The notes beneath the pieces were generated by a model that saw only the letters and a list, made by a program, of their open reading frames with translations, made no database searches and was not told the origin of the DNA. From assembly GCA_045862995.1 (NCBI GenBank), contig BTVX01000002.1:124001-188000 (forward strand): 64,000 bases of DNA. The letters are read 5' to 3'. Origin of the DNA: UBA2387 sp019454665. GTDB lineage: Bacteria; Armatimonadota; Fimbriimonadia; Fimbriimonadales; Fimbriimonadaceae. Position numbers and translations under genes: made by a program. Below, piece by piece: positions 1 through 10,277 of this stretch. How positions within the stretch are numbered: position 1 is the first letter of the stretch; every line of letters begins with the position of its first letter.

Positions 1-105
1 GATGCGCGTCTCCTGCCTCGACTTGCGCGCGGGCCCCGGGGACGCCGTCGTCGAGCATGGCAAGGTCATGCCAGCCGATGGGGCCGGGTTTGTGGCGTCG
101 CTCAT
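1..105 (-). other. Possible 5' end of a gene running off the left edge, undecided
   Basis: The minus strand is open to the window edge in more than one frame. One frame starts with an ATG at 105 (begins MSDATNPAPSAG). Another, without a visible start, reads through GWHDLAMLDDG. The stretch is too short to choose between them, and neither matches a family I recognise with confidence. A divergent gene upstream of ppa is plausible from the layout, but this is only a placeholder. The plus-strand reading at 2-208 overlaps ppa in another frame and is not supported. Confidence 0.2.
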
Positions 106-148
106 TGGCTCTGGTCCGTTTGCCGCCGAGGGGTCGGGTTCCTGCAAG

Positions 149-154
149 TACAAT
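149..154 (+). promoter_or_regulatory. Candidate -10 box of ppa, possibly leaderless
   Basis: TACAAT lies exactly 8 bases before the ppa ATG at 163, so transcription would start at or just before the start codon. There is no Shine-Dalgarno sequence and no good -35 box. The same arrangement is seen in front of the carbonic anhydrase gene at 59784. Confidence 0.4.
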
Positions 155-162
155 GGTCGTCC

Positions 163-693
163 ATGGGCCTCCGCAACGTCCCGCTTGGCGAGAATCCGCC
201 GCACCTGATCAACGTCGTCGTCGAATGTCCCAAGGGGTCCACGAACAAGTACGAGTACGACTTGGACTCGGGCACGATTCGGCTCGACCGCGTCCTGTTC
301 TCTCCGCTGTACTACCCGTTCGATTACGGCTATGTCCCGGACACGCTCTACATTGACGGCGACCCGCTGGATGCGCTGGTCGTTCTCAGCCACCCCACGT
401 TCCCGGGTTGCATCGTCGAGGCCAAGCCGATCGGCGTGTTGGAGATGAGCGACGAGAAAGGGCGGGACGAGAAGCTTCTGTGCGTGGCCGCGCGCGATCC
501 TCGGTTCAGCCACTGGGAGAACCTCTCGCACCTCAGCCGCCACCGGCAAAAGGAGATCATCCACTTCTTCGAGGTCTACAAGGTGCTCGAAGAGAAGAGC
601 GTCGAGGTCAAGGGTTGGCACGACGTGGACGTGGCCAAGAACCTGATCGAGCAGTTCCGCATGGACAAGCCGCGCGCCAACACGCAGTTCTAG
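163..693 (+). CDS. ppa: Inorganic pyrophosphatase (soluble, family I)
   Basis: This cytoplasmic Mg-dependent enzyme hydrolyses pyrophosphate to two phosphates and so pulls biosynthetic reactions forward. The 176-residue length is normal for the bacterial hexameric type. The family signature D-x-D-P-x-D is visible at residues 65-70 (DGDPLD), followed by the hydrophobic ALVVL strand. The N-terminal KYEYD and YPFDYGYVP segments also match family I active-site strands. The start at 163 gives the expected N-terminus. It has no ribosome-binding site, but a TACAAT box sits 8 bases upstream, which suggests a leaderless transcript. The gene stands alone, convergent with the minus-strand cluster that ends at 740. 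Confidence 0.97.
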   Translation: MGLRNVPLGENPPHLINVVVECPKGSTNKYEYDLDSGTIRLDRVLFSPLYYPFDYGYVPDTLYIDGDPLDALVVLSHPTFPGCIVEAKPIGVLEMSDEKGRDEKLLCVAARDPRFSHWENLSHLSRHRQKEIIHFFEVYKVLEEKSVEVKGWHDVDVAKNLIEQFRMDKPRANTQF

Positions 694-739
694 CTCGCCC
701 GGGCCACGCGGTTCCCTTGCACTGCAGGACTCTCGACGC

Positions 740-1684
740 CTAAGGGACGTGGACCCAGTAGTGCTCGTCAAGGTGCAAGCTGTGCGTGAGAACAAAGTAT
801 CGCCCATTCGCCGAGCGCGAAATCAATCCCCAATACTTGGGGTCCTTAGCGCTTGCGCCCGCTTTCGCGGCGAGTTCGGGCATGGAGATGTACCCCCGGT
901 CTTTGGTCCACAGATAGGTTTGGCTCTGCTCCTCCTGAAGAACGTACACGAGGGCCCGGGTGCCGTCGTCGGAGGCCCAGACGCAGTTGACATGGTCGTT
1001 CTCCGGGGGCTCAGCGATGACGTTAGGGGCCGAGTTCGGGAGCCAGATGCAGGGGCGCATGCTGCCGTCTGAGCGCATGGCCCTGCCGAACGCGGCCCTT
1101 TTGCTGGCGCTGAAACCCTGTACGAACTTACCCGAGTAGCCTACTGGGATCGGCGTTTCAAACGGATCTGGCGGTGGATCCGGCGACAAGTAAAGACGAT
1201 TCGGCGTTGCAAACGTGAAGAAATTGAAACCCACAAAACTGGAGCATTGCCCCTCCACAGTGCCCGTGTCCGCCACCCGCAGATTGCTCACCGGGCCGTC
1301 GAACATGAAATAACCCAGCCATGTACCAACACGCCAAAGGTAATTCCGGACGGAATACTGACCACCTCCGTGTTCGACGATCTTGTAGACGACGGCATGT
1401 ATTCCTTCCGGGGACAACGCCAATATCGCGTCAAACTCGAAGCTGTCCGTGAAATCAGCTTCCACAAAGTCCCGCATGAGTATCGGACGCCGTGTTGTAC
1501 CATCTGATGCATACCCAGCGATTGTCCTACCATCGTTCGACACGCCGTAAAGGAAAACACCCTCCAATTCAGGAAAGCTGAGCTTCCTTGTTTCGATCGG
1601 TTTGATCGGCGTGATTCCACCAAGCGTTCCGTTGCCGCCGCATCCAATCAGTGCGATCAAGGCAACCAATACTATGACTTTCAT
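740..1684 (-). CDS. Putative lipoprotein with HAF-like beta-propeller repeats
   Basis: The 314-residue product is of unknown function. It starts at the ATG at 1684, preceded by a good GGAGA ribosome-binding site. The N-terminus is a lipoprotein signal peptide ending LIALIGC, so it is probably anchored in a membrane facing outwards. The body contains several short repeats of the type S-x-D-G-x-x-x-x-G-Y followed by a W-containing strand (for example VSNDGRTIAGYASDG near residue 45 and WASDDGTRALVY near residue 230). These resemble HAF/propeller repeats of secreted proteins. Its start overlaps the stop of the 93-aa ORF upstream by 4 bases (ATGA), so it is translated with that cluster. The GC content is lower than in neighbouring housekeeping genes. 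A longer reading frame to 1873 exists but lacks a signal peptide at its start. Confidence 0.6.
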   Translation of the reverse strand: MKVIVLVALIALIGCGGNGTLGGITPIKPIETRKLSFPELEGVFLYGVSNDGRTIAGYASDGTTRRPILMRDFVEADFTDSFEFDAILALSPEGIHAVVYKIVEHGGGQYSVRNYLWRVGTWLGYFMFDGPVSNLRVADTGTVEGQCSSFVGFNFFTFATPNRLYLSPDPPPDPFETPIPVGYSGKFVQGFSASKRAAFGRAMRSDGSMRPCIWLPNSAPNVIAEPPENDHVNCVWASDDGTRALVYVLQEEQSQTYLWTKDRGYISMPELAAKAGASAKDPKYWGLISRSANGRYFVLTHSLHLDEHYWVHVP

Positions 1685-1962
1685 ACCATTCTCCACGTGC
1701 TGTCGGCCAACCAGCGCTTCGCCGCGATGTACCACATCATGTGGTGATTGAGCATCAACGGACGCTGAGTTTCGATGAACAACTGGTGTGTTGGGGCGTA
1801 GTGACGTTGTGCGAAGTCCAGCCCCTGCAGCGCCCATGCTTCGATTCCGAGCTTGGCGTGGGCCGCCGTCCACACCGCGTTGGGGAACGGATCGTAGTTC
1901 CGCAAGCTCCAGTAGAACGGGGCGTAATTGCTCGCGTACGCCATGCCGATCTGCTTCATCAT
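1681..1962 (-). CDS. 93-aa ORF: separate coupled gene or frameshifted tail of the upstream protein
   Basis: This 93-residue ORF has protein-like composition (many aromatic residues, FYWSLRNYDPFPNAVWTAAHAKLG) and is almost certainly translated. Its ATG at 1962 overlaps the TGA of the upstream 670-aa gene (ATGA), and its own TGA overlaps the start of the lipoprotein in the same way. Its frame stays open upstream of the ATG, reading RVPHIDNMMKQIGMAY. That continues the upstream protein smoothly after its residues DVPLSE if one base is re-read. So it may be the true C-terminus of a roughly 760-aa protein, split by an indel or joined by -1 frameshifting. No known domain recognised. Confidence 0.55.
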   Translation of the reverse strand: MMKQIGMAYASNYAPFYWSLRNYDPFPNAVWTAAHAKLGIEAWALQGLDFAQRHYAPTHQLFIETQRPLMLNHHMMWYIAAKRWLADSTWRMV

Positions 1963-3971
1963 GTTGTCGATATGCGGGACTCGCTCAACGGCACGTCAAA
2001 CACGACGAGGTAGGGAAAACTCAAGAACTGCGGATACCAGTACTCGAAGTTGTTGACGATGGCGCCTGCGGACGCACCTGGCGATTCATCGTAGGCGGGA
2101 GAGTTCCAGTTCACCGCGTCCGTCATGTTCCCATCGACCGAATTCGACTTCCACATGGACCGTATCCCTTCCAATAAGCCGTGGGGCGGACAAATGGTAT
2201 AGAGGGCGGAAGCAGCAGTCGCTAAAGCTGAGATGTTCGTGTACCCCATCTCGGAGAGCGTCGGTTTCGGGAAGTGGTCTTTGGAAAGCTCGCGCCACAG
2301 TGCGGCGCGGTCGTCACCAGTGATCGGATTCGTCGTCTTGTTGTCTCCTTCGTGCTCCTTGATGCATTCGAAGAAGCGATTCTGATAGGACACCACCTGC
2401 AGTCGCAGGTAAAGCACGTCGGCTTGCCAAGCTCTCAGCGTCCACAGCTGATACGCGGCACGATAGCCGACAAAAGCTTCGACCGCATCGAGGAATTGGA
2501 GAAATGGATACGCATGCCAAGCTTGGAACGTTTCGGTGAGGTACTGGGACGGCGGCGCGTCGTCGGAGTACGGAATCTCGTTCCATTTTTGGGTCCAGGT
2601 CGCGCCGACGCCCGGTTCGTTGGCTGCAAGGCCCGCGTCTGTCGCGTTTTTGCAGCAGTACACGGAGTTCGATAGGGGGGGGGCCAGTTTCGGATTCCAC
2701 ACCAGGTCGTAGAGGGAATAGGTCGTCCCAACCACCCACGTCTTGACCGGGCCGCAGTTTCGATTCTGGTTTGCTCCGCTGATCCACCCCTGGGCGCTCA
2801 TCGCCGTACCGAAGGCAAGGCTCGGCGCGATCCTGCGCCTCCGCTCGGCGATGTTCTTGGCGATGGCGGCTTGGACAGTGCCGAAATTGGCCATCATCCA
2901 GGCCGTGCCCGTTTGGCCGTCTACCGAAGTGTCGTAGTTGGCGACAGCGTATCGCGTGGCGAGAGCGGCGAACAACCCGGCCGCCGCATCGTGCGCGTCC
3001 GCCTTCTCGACAGTGACGGAGTTGCCCACGCTGAAGACCGCGTTGCATTCAAGTCGGACGGGGAAGGACGTGTAGTTCGCGTTGGCGTCAATGCCTGGAA
3101 ACCCCACCCACTGGTTGGCAGCATTCGGATCACCAATCGTGCCGCTTGCGACCGAATACAAACACCTGCACATCGCGTCGAGGTGTTTCTTGGCGAACAA
3201 TGGCTGCTTGTCCACGAGCGCCAGGAGCGACATGGTTCCAAAGTACGGATCGAAAAGGTCGGAGGCCGTCGTGGGATTGTCCAGCACCAAGCCGCTGATG
3301 TTCTGGCCGGACCCGCGAAGACCCGAACAACTGAGGGCCGACGGTGCCGTCGTTTCATCGACTTGCGACAATGCGATCTCGTCGTGGTAGGTTTGCTCGG
3401 TGAATCCTACTGCCGTCTGGTTGCCTTCCTGCCATGTGAACTGCGGCAACGCTTGATCAATCCCGCCCGCGACGGAGCACCGCACGCGCAGCAACGGGAC
3501 TTTGACATTCGAGTGGTGCTGGATACCGATTGCTTGGCCGCTCTCCACCGATTCGAATGAAAGGAACATGAGTTCCTCGGGATTGTCGGAGATCGTGCCG
3601 AAGACGAGGAACCAGGGTGGGGCGTCGTCTTTCAGATACCGCCAGTGCGCATTGTTCTGCTCGTGGGTCGGGGGATTCGTCCCCGCTCCCGACGCGTTGG
3701 TGCAGACGTAGAAGTGCCTGGTGCCCGATGTGTACTGGACCACCGACCCGACGTGGTACGACGCCCCGTTGGTCCACGTCGTGATGAACGTGAGCGTCTT
3801 CTGCGGAAACTCGTAGACGCCCTCGCCCATGCGACCGACGAATCCGGGGCAGGTGTATTGGTATCCCGTGCCCGAGATGGGAGTCCAGTTCCATGTGGGG
3901 TCCGAAAAACCGGGATTGTCCGAAACGGTCAGGCCGTTGGGTCGAGTCAAGGGTCCGATCTGGATCGCCAT
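1959..3971 (-). CDS. Large protein with three carbohydrate-binding-like repeats, function unknown
   Basis: The 670-residue product has no signal peptide at this start (MAIQIGPLTRPNG). Three segments share the pattern W-x(3-5)-Y-x(3)-V-x-Y/W-x(4-9)-Y-x-C-x(n)-W: around residues 66-112 (TTWTNGASYHVGSVVQY...WRYL), 415-470 (KTWVVGTTYSLYDLVW...W) and 515-565 (RAWQADVLYLRLQVVSYQ...LWREL). This resembles CBM5/12-type chitin/cellulose-binding modules, which also occur on phage and surface proteins. Between them is mostly helical sequence without a motif I recognise. The ribosome-binding site GGAG and an extended -10 box lie upstream. A polysaccharide-binding surface or secreted role is inferred from the repeats and from the lipoprotein downstream. 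The reading frame may be interrupted at its 3' end (see the 93-aa ORF). Confidence 0.6.
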   Translation of the reverse strand: MAIQIGPLTRPNGLTVSDNPGFSDPTWNWTPISGTGYQYTCPGFVGRMGEGVYEFPQKTLTFITTWTNGASYHVGSVVQYTSGTRHFYVCTNASGAGTNPPTHEQNNAHWRYLKDDAPPWFLVFGTISDNPEELMFLSFESVESGQAIGIQHHSNVKVPLLRVRCSVAGGIDQALPQFTWQEGNQTAVGFTEQTYHDEIALSQVDETTAPSALSCSGLRGSGQNISGLVLDNPTTASDLFDPYFGTMSLLALVDKQPLFAKKHLDAMCRCLYSVASGTIGDPNAANQWVGFPGIDANANYTSFPVRLECNAVFSVGNSVTVEKADAHDAAAGLFAALATRYAVANYDTSVDGQTGTAWMMANFGTVQAAIAKNIAERRRRIAPSLAFGTAMSAQGWISGANQNRNCGPVKTWVVGTTYSLYDLVWNPKLAPPLSNSVYCCKNATDAGLAANEPGVGATWTQKWNEIPYSDDAPPSQYLTETFQAWHAYPFLQFLDAVEAFVGYRAAYQLWTLRAWQADVLYLRLQVVSYQNRFFECIKEHEGDNKTTNPITGDDRAALWRELSKDHFPKPTLSEMGYTNISALATAASALYTICPPHGLLEGIRSMWKSNSVDGNMTDAVNWNSPAYDESPGASAGAIVNNFEYWYPQFLSFPYLVVFDVPLSESRISTT

Positions 3972-3997
3972 GGGTTGTCTCCGGAGCGCTTGCCTCC

Positions 3998-4003
3998 ATC
4001 ATA
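3998..4003 (-). promoter_or_regulatory. Extended -10 promoter of the surface-protein cluster
   Basis: On the minus strand TATGAT is preceded by TGA, giving the TG-n-TATGAT extended -10 form that can work without a strong -35 box. It lies 26 bases upstream of the ATG at 3971, with GGAG between them as ribosome-binding site. Confidence 0.5.
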
Positions 4004-4027
4004 TCACACCCGTCGAACAGGCGGCGG

Positions 4028-4828
4028 TCATTCGGGGCGTTTGGGGATGCGGGCGGCGCCCCACGCGCGCAGCACGTTGTGTTCCAAGCGAAGCCCTTGC
4101 ACATCAATCGCACCGTGCAAGCCTAGGTCGCGGTCCAAATCCACCACCGGGTTGAGCAGGTCGAGCAACACCTTGGCGCTGGCCTCGTCGGCAAACCGGT
4201 CGCCGAAACTGATGAACGCCTCGTCCAGGTAGAAGCGCCGACCCTCCTCGATCCGCAGCCGGGCCGAGACGCGGAAGTCGGTCTTGACGATGATGAACTC
4301 GCCGTACCCTTCCACGATGATGCGGTCGCGGCTAAGCGTTACCGTACACCGCTTCACTTCGCCGAACTTCCGCACGATGAAGTCTTGCAGGGATGCGGCG
4401 GCGACTTCGACTTCTCCGGTCCCCTCGCCGCTGTGCGTCAAGCGGATCAGCTTGCGCCGCAAGGCGAGGTCGTAATCGAACCGGCATTCGGGGATGTCGG
4501 CTCGGATGCGGGCCACGTCAAGCTTGCCCAAGCGAAAGTCGCGCAGGGCCAATTCAAGGTTTCGGATGCGCCCCCGCGTCGGGCCGGGCTCGGTGAACAG
4601 GGGCAGCCCGTCGGTGGCGAACGAGTGGCCGTGGATCGCGACGGAGGCGAGGTCGCCCAGGGGCCCCGCGACGTACCCGTTGAACGTGCTCTTGACCGTG
4701 ACCACCGGCGCCGCGCCCTTCAGGCTCGCCTTGATGTGGTCGGCGGCCAGACGCTCGAACTTCCGGACCTCGGCAGATCCGGCTCCGACGAGCAATCCGA
4801 AGACGGCCACGAGGGCGAGTGGTCCCAT
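4028..4828 (-). CDS. DUF2993 (LmeA-like) exported protein
   Basis: The 266-residue protein has a hydrophobic N-terminus (MGPLALVAVFGLLVGAGSAE) that looks like a cleavable signal peptide. The rest alternates beta-strands typical of DUF2993, a family of tubular lipid-binding proteins related to LmeA. Segments such as RNLELALRDFRLGKLDVARIRA and the closing RLRIEEGRRFYLDEAFISFGD fit this family. Family members act in the cell envelope and are thought to bind phospholipids; the substrate here is not known. It is divergent from ygfZ with a 100-base gap and ends just upstream of the surface-protein cluster promoter. Confidence 0.7.
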   Translation of the reverse strand: MGPLALVAVFGLLVGAGSAEVRKFERLAADHIKASLKGAAPVVTVKSTFNGYVAGPLGDLASVAIHGHSFATDGLPLFTEPGPTRGRIRNLELALRDFRLGKLDVARIRADIPECRFDYDLALRRKLIRLTHSGEGTGEVEVAAASLQDFIVRKFGEVKRCTVTLSRDRIIVEGYGEFIIVKTDFRVSARLRIEEGRRFYLDEAFISFGDRFADEASAKVLLDLLNPVVDLDRDLGLHGAIDVQGLRLEHNVLRAWGAARIPKRPE

Positions 4829-4833
4829 GATTC

Positions 4834-4863
4834 CTGACGATTCCGTGCAGAAAGGCGTATGAT
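4834..4863 (+). promoter_or_regulatory. Candidate promoter of ygfZ
   Basis: CTGACG at 4834-4839 and TATGAT at 4858-4863 are separated by 18 bases, a reasonable sigma-70 arrangement. If used, transcription starts near 4870. That favours the ATG at 4929 rather than the upstream in-frame ATG at 4866 as the ygfZ start. Confidence 0.45.
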
Positions 4864-4928
4864 GGATGAAGTCGAGTCTCGGCGCTGAGCCTCAGTTTTC
4901 CACATTCGCCACGGGTGGTTTCTTTGTC

Positions 4929-5903
4929 ATGCACGTCCGGGAACGAGAAGTCGCGTTCGCGCAAGAAGATTTAGCGTTGTATCAGACGGCGGTAGAAGGC
5001 GTCGTCCGCGTGTCGCTGGCCGACAAGTCGTACGTGTCGGTCTCTGGCGACGACCGAAAGGGCTGGCTGCAGGGCCAAGCCACCAACGACCTGCGCTCGT
5101 TCACGCCGGGATCGTCCACGGCCTTCTGCTTCTGCAAGCCCACGGGGCAGATCATCGCCCCCGTAACGGCCTGGGCGCTCGGCGACCGCATGGTGTTGGC
5201 TTTGCCGACGGTCTGCGTCCCGGCGGCCCTGGAGCGGTTCGAGCAGATGGTCGTCATGGAGGACGTGGAGGCGACCCTCCTCGCCGGCGAGGCGGTCGGG
5301 GTGCAGGGCCCGGAAGCCACGGCTTGGCTGGGCGAGCGGCTGGCGTTGCCGAGCATGGATGCCGCCGCAACCGAGTTGGACGGCAAGCCCGTGTTGGCGT
5401 TGCGCTCCAACCGCACGGGGCTCGGCGGGTGGGACCTGGTGTTTCCCGAAGGCATGGCCGCCAAGACGCGCAAGTGGCTGGATGGTCTCGTGTTGCTCGA
5501 AGGCCAAGCCCGCGAGGCGCTGCGCCTCGAAGCCGGGCTGCCGCTTTGGGGGGCCGACTTCGGCGAGCGGACGCTGCCCCCCGAGATGGGGCCGCAGTTC
5601 GAATCGCGTTACGTCAGCTACACCAAGGGCTGCTACACGGGGCAGGAGGTGCTCATGCGCATCTTCAGCCGGGGGCACACGAACCGGACGTGGTGCGGCC
5701 TGGTGTCGCCGGTCGGCTTGACCGTGGGTGCACCGCTGATGACGACGGCGGGCCAGGAGGTCGGCACCGTGACCAGCGTGGCGTTCTCGCCAGAGTTGGG
5801 GCACGTGGGCGCGGCGATGATCCGCAACGGGAGCAACGACCCCGGTTCGAAGTTGCTTTGCGGGGGAACCGAGGTCGAAGTCCGTCGGATGCCGCTGATC
5901 TAG
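4929..5903 (+). CDS. ygfZ: YgfZ/GcvT-family folate-binding protein
   Basis: YgfZ proteins bind tetrahydrofolate and help maintain or repair iron-sulfur cluster enzymes such as MiaB. The diagnostic motif K-G-C-Y-x-G-Q-E is present around residues 231-238 (KGCYTGQEVLMRI) and distinguishes YgfZ from true glycine-cleavage T-proteins. The N-terminal GDDRKGWLQGQATND segment is the family's folate-binding start. The length from 4929 is 324 residues, normal for the family. An in-frame ATG at 4866 would add 21 residues of non-conserved sequence and overlaps the likely -10 box, so I prefer 4929. It is a single-gene unit; ppdK follows after about 120 bases. Confidence 0.9.
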   Translation: MHVREREVAFAQEDLALYQTAVEGVVRVSLADKSYVSVSGDDRKGWLQGQATNDLRSFTPGSSTAFCFCKPTGQIIAPVTAWALGDRMVLALPTVCVPAALERFEQMVVMEDVEATLLAGEAVGVQGPEATAWLGERLALPSMDAAATELDGKPVLALRSNRTGLGGWDLVFPEGMAAKTRKWLDGLVLLEGQAREALRLEAGLPLWGADFGERTLPPEMGPQFESRYVSYTKGCYTGQEVLMRIFSRGHTNRTWCGLVSPVGLTVGAPLMTTAGQEVGTVTSVAFSPELGHVGAAMIRNGSNDPGSKLLCGGTEVEVRRMPLI

Positions 5904-6027
5904 GCTGCCGGAGACGTTTTGGCCCGGGTCGGCTCGGCGACCGCAGGTAAACTCCCCGAACGATTGGCCGCCGATTTTCGCCAACGGCGTCGGAGTTCCG
6001 TGGCTGAGTCCCCTGGAGACTTTCACC

Positions 6028-8721
<2,694 letters not shown>

Positions 8722-8737
8722 AGCCCCTGCCTTCACC

Positions 8738-8766
8738 CGTCCCCTCCCGAGGATCGGGAGGGGACG
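8738..8766 (+). terminator. Hairpin terminator of ppdK
   Basis: A perfect 13-bp stem (CGTCCCCTCCCGA / TCGGGAGGGGACG) with a 3-base loop starts 17 bases after the ppdK stop. It is followed by only a short T-containing tail (TTCTCT), so termination may be imperfect. Confidence 0.75.
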
Positions 8767-8771
8767 TTCTC

Positions 8772-8986
8772 TGAGGGTAGGCAAGTGGTCGCCACGTGGT
8801 GAGCAGGTGGCTGGCAAGTGGCTAGCGAGGTGGATTGTGAGCCACTGTGCGAACCACATGCGGACCAATGGTTCGGATCTCGCGTTCGGTTTCGGCGAAT
8901 CCGGGCTGCAGAACGACGACCGGCAGCCCGGACCAGGGCGCGGAATGAAGCCGCAGGCGTATTGAACGCCCCGGTCCGATCCCGTG
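8772..8986. other. Intergenic region with GTGG-rich degenerate repeats
   Basis: Positions 8777-8840 contain repeated GTGG units, including two copies of GGCAAGTGG about 35 bases apart. The rest, up to the PEP-CTERM gene end, has no supported gene. Short ORFs here have no family resemblance. Confidence 0.35.
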
Positions 8987-9628
8987 CTACGAGGGCGTTC
9001 TCTTGGCCCTCCGGCGGCGCGACCGGGCGGCGATGCCCATGAGTCCAGCTGCGAGGGCTGCCACGGAAGCAGGCTCGGGAACTCCTTCGACCTTCATGGT
9101 TGCTAGGCCGATGCTCGTGTAGTTGTAGCCGGCGCCTTGGTTCCATGCCGAAAGTCCAGGATCGCCACTCGAAGCTCCCACTTCGAAGGTCCATCGGCCC
9201 GATGTCATGACGTCTCCCGTGATCTGCAGCCAGTACTTCTGGCCCGCCGTCAGCCCGATGTTCAGTCCGCTCACCGTGAGCATGTTCGTATTGGGTCCCG
9301 AGAACGAGTAGGCCGTGCTGTCGGCGAATGCGACCGAACCCATCAAGGCGCCGACGGTGTTGGCGTTGTCTGCGAGGATGCTCACCTGACCACCCCCCGT
9401 CGGCGAGAGCGACTCCTTGAAGAAGGAGACGGTCACATCCGTGACCGAACCGGTCGCTTGCGACGTGAACTGTTGGGCAACGAATTGAGGCTGTGGGGAT
9501 CCGGTTCCGCCGATGATCCACTGGCCATTCCAGTTGTAGCCGGTGAAGTTGTCGAAGAAGGTGGTTTGGGCTTGCGATGCTGCAGCCAGAGCAATGAGAG
9601 AGAGCGATACGATCGTTCGGTGCTTCAT
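8987..9628 (-). CDS. PEP-CTERM sorted exported protein
   Basis: The 213-residue protein begins with a signal peptide (MKHRTIVSLSLIALAAASQAQ). It ends with the tripartite PEP-CTERM sorting tag: VPEPAS near residue 185, a short hydrophobic stretch (VAALAAGLMGIAA) and a basic tail (RSRRRRAKR). Such proteins are processed by an exosortase and delivered to the outer surface or exopolysaccharide matrix. The central part is a beta-rich domain seen in many PEP-CTERM proteins (QQFTSQATGSVTDVTVSF, QKYWLQITGD). The start at 9628 has a GGAG ribosome-binding site; the longer open frame to 9895 lacks a signal peptide. No exosortase gene is in this window. Confidence 0.85.
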   Translation of the reverse strand: MKHRTIVSLSLIALAAASQAQTTFFDNFTGYNWNGQWIIGGTGSPQPQFVAQQFTSQATGSVTDVTVSFFKESLSPTGGGQVSILADNANTVGALMGSVAFADSTAYSFSGPNTNMLTVSGLNIGLTAGQKYWLQITGDVMTSGRWTFEVGASSGDPGLSAWNQGAGYNYTSIGLATMKVEGVPEPASVAALAAGLMGIAARSRRRRAKRTPS

Positions 9629-9650
9629 GGTGTTGGCTCCTAATCTGGTC

Positions 9651-9669
9651 CTGTTCGTAAGTCGAACAG
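9651..9669 (-). promoter_or_regulatory. Inverted repeat in the leader of the PEP-CTERM gene
   Basis: CTGTTCG and CGAACAG form a perfect 7-bp inverted repeat around a 5-base centre, 22 bases upstream of the start codon. A weak -10-like TACATT lies just beyond it at 9683-9688. It could be an mRNA hairpin or an operator; nothing in the sequence decides which. Confidence 0.4.
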
Positions 9670-9790
9670 CGAACCCGTGTGTAATGTACAGGTAGGCCTG
9701 TGACGGAGACGTGACGAGGTCAACGGGCAGGATGTTGGGATAGGTCACAGATGCGTCACACTTCAGCGCCGGTTGGACTCGGCGGACCAA

Positions 9791-9824
9791 GGTCCCGAGC
9801 CGCGCGTCTCGAAGCCGACGCCGC
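9791..9824 (+). repeat. Direct repeat, copy 1 (34 bases)
   Basis: This copy begins GGTCCCGAGCCGCGCGTC. It matches the copy at 10153-10186 at 31 of 34 positions by eye, 362 bases apart in the same orientation. No gene uses it. Confidence 0.6.
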
Positions 9825-10152
9825 AGCAGCAGGCACCCCACTCTCCCCCGGGGTACGATGTTCCCGACCCCCTTGTTCGCCACAACTGCGTCCAAGCTCC
9901 CGCGGGGTCGGAACTCTGATCAGCGCTCGGCCTCTTGGCGACACGTGCACGGTCTGCCGGGCAGAGACATCGTCATCGCACGAGATGTGGGCTGGCCCGG
10001 TCAGACCGTGGCACCCCCGATGCTGGGTTGGTGTTGCCTCGCCAAGGTTGCCCCGGGTCCCCTTCGAGACTTCGGCCCGGGGTGTTGGCTCTTCGACCTG
10101 CGGCGTCAGACTGAGGAGCGCGGCGGGAATCGGCTTTGATCCGAGTTGCTCC

Positions 10153-10186
10153 GGTCTCAAGCCGCGCGTCTCGAAGTCGACGCCGC
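10153..10186 (+). repeat. Direct repeat, copy 2 (34 bases)
   Basis: This copy begins GGTCTCAAGCCGCGCGTC. It matches the copy at 9791-9824 with three substitutions. Confidence 0.6.
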
Positions 10187-10240
10187 CCCGAAGCCCCAGA
10201 AGAGCACGGTCTGCGCGGCTCGACTCTGTTGTTGTGTTAA

Positions 10241-10268
10241 CCCTGAATCCTGAACCCTGAACCCTGAA
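10241..10268 (+). repeat. Four tandem CCCTGAA heptamers
   Basis: The units read CCCTGAA, TCCTGAA, CCCTGAA, CCCTGAA with no spacers, ending 9 bases before the HDOD gene stop at 10278. A partly related tail follows. It lies in the 3' flank of the minus-strand HDOD gene. Confidence 0.7.
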
Positions 10269-10277
10269 ACCGAACCC

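Larger units (their letters stand above)
9690..10277. other. 588-base region without a credible gene
   Basis: ORFs on both strands here (9751-10260 plus, 9756-10160 minus) have low-complexity Arg/Pro/Ser composition and no family resemblance, so I treat the region as non-coding. It holds a pair of 34-base direct repeats and a short heptamer tandem repeat next to the HDOD gene stop. It may be a decayed mobile or repeat element. Confidence 0.4.

Noticed and set aside
8772..8840. Possible CRISPR-like repeats (GTGG units)
   Set aside because: The units are short, irregularly spaced and degenerate, with no spacer structure and no cas genes nearby.
9751..10260. 169-aa plus-strand ORF (and a 134-aa minus-strand ORF) between the PEP-CTERM and HDOD genes
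   Set aside because: Composition is Arg/Ser/Pro-rich without hydrophobic periodicity, the ORFs overlap each other on opposite strands, and they contain the direct repeats. More likely chance open frames in GC-rich DNA.
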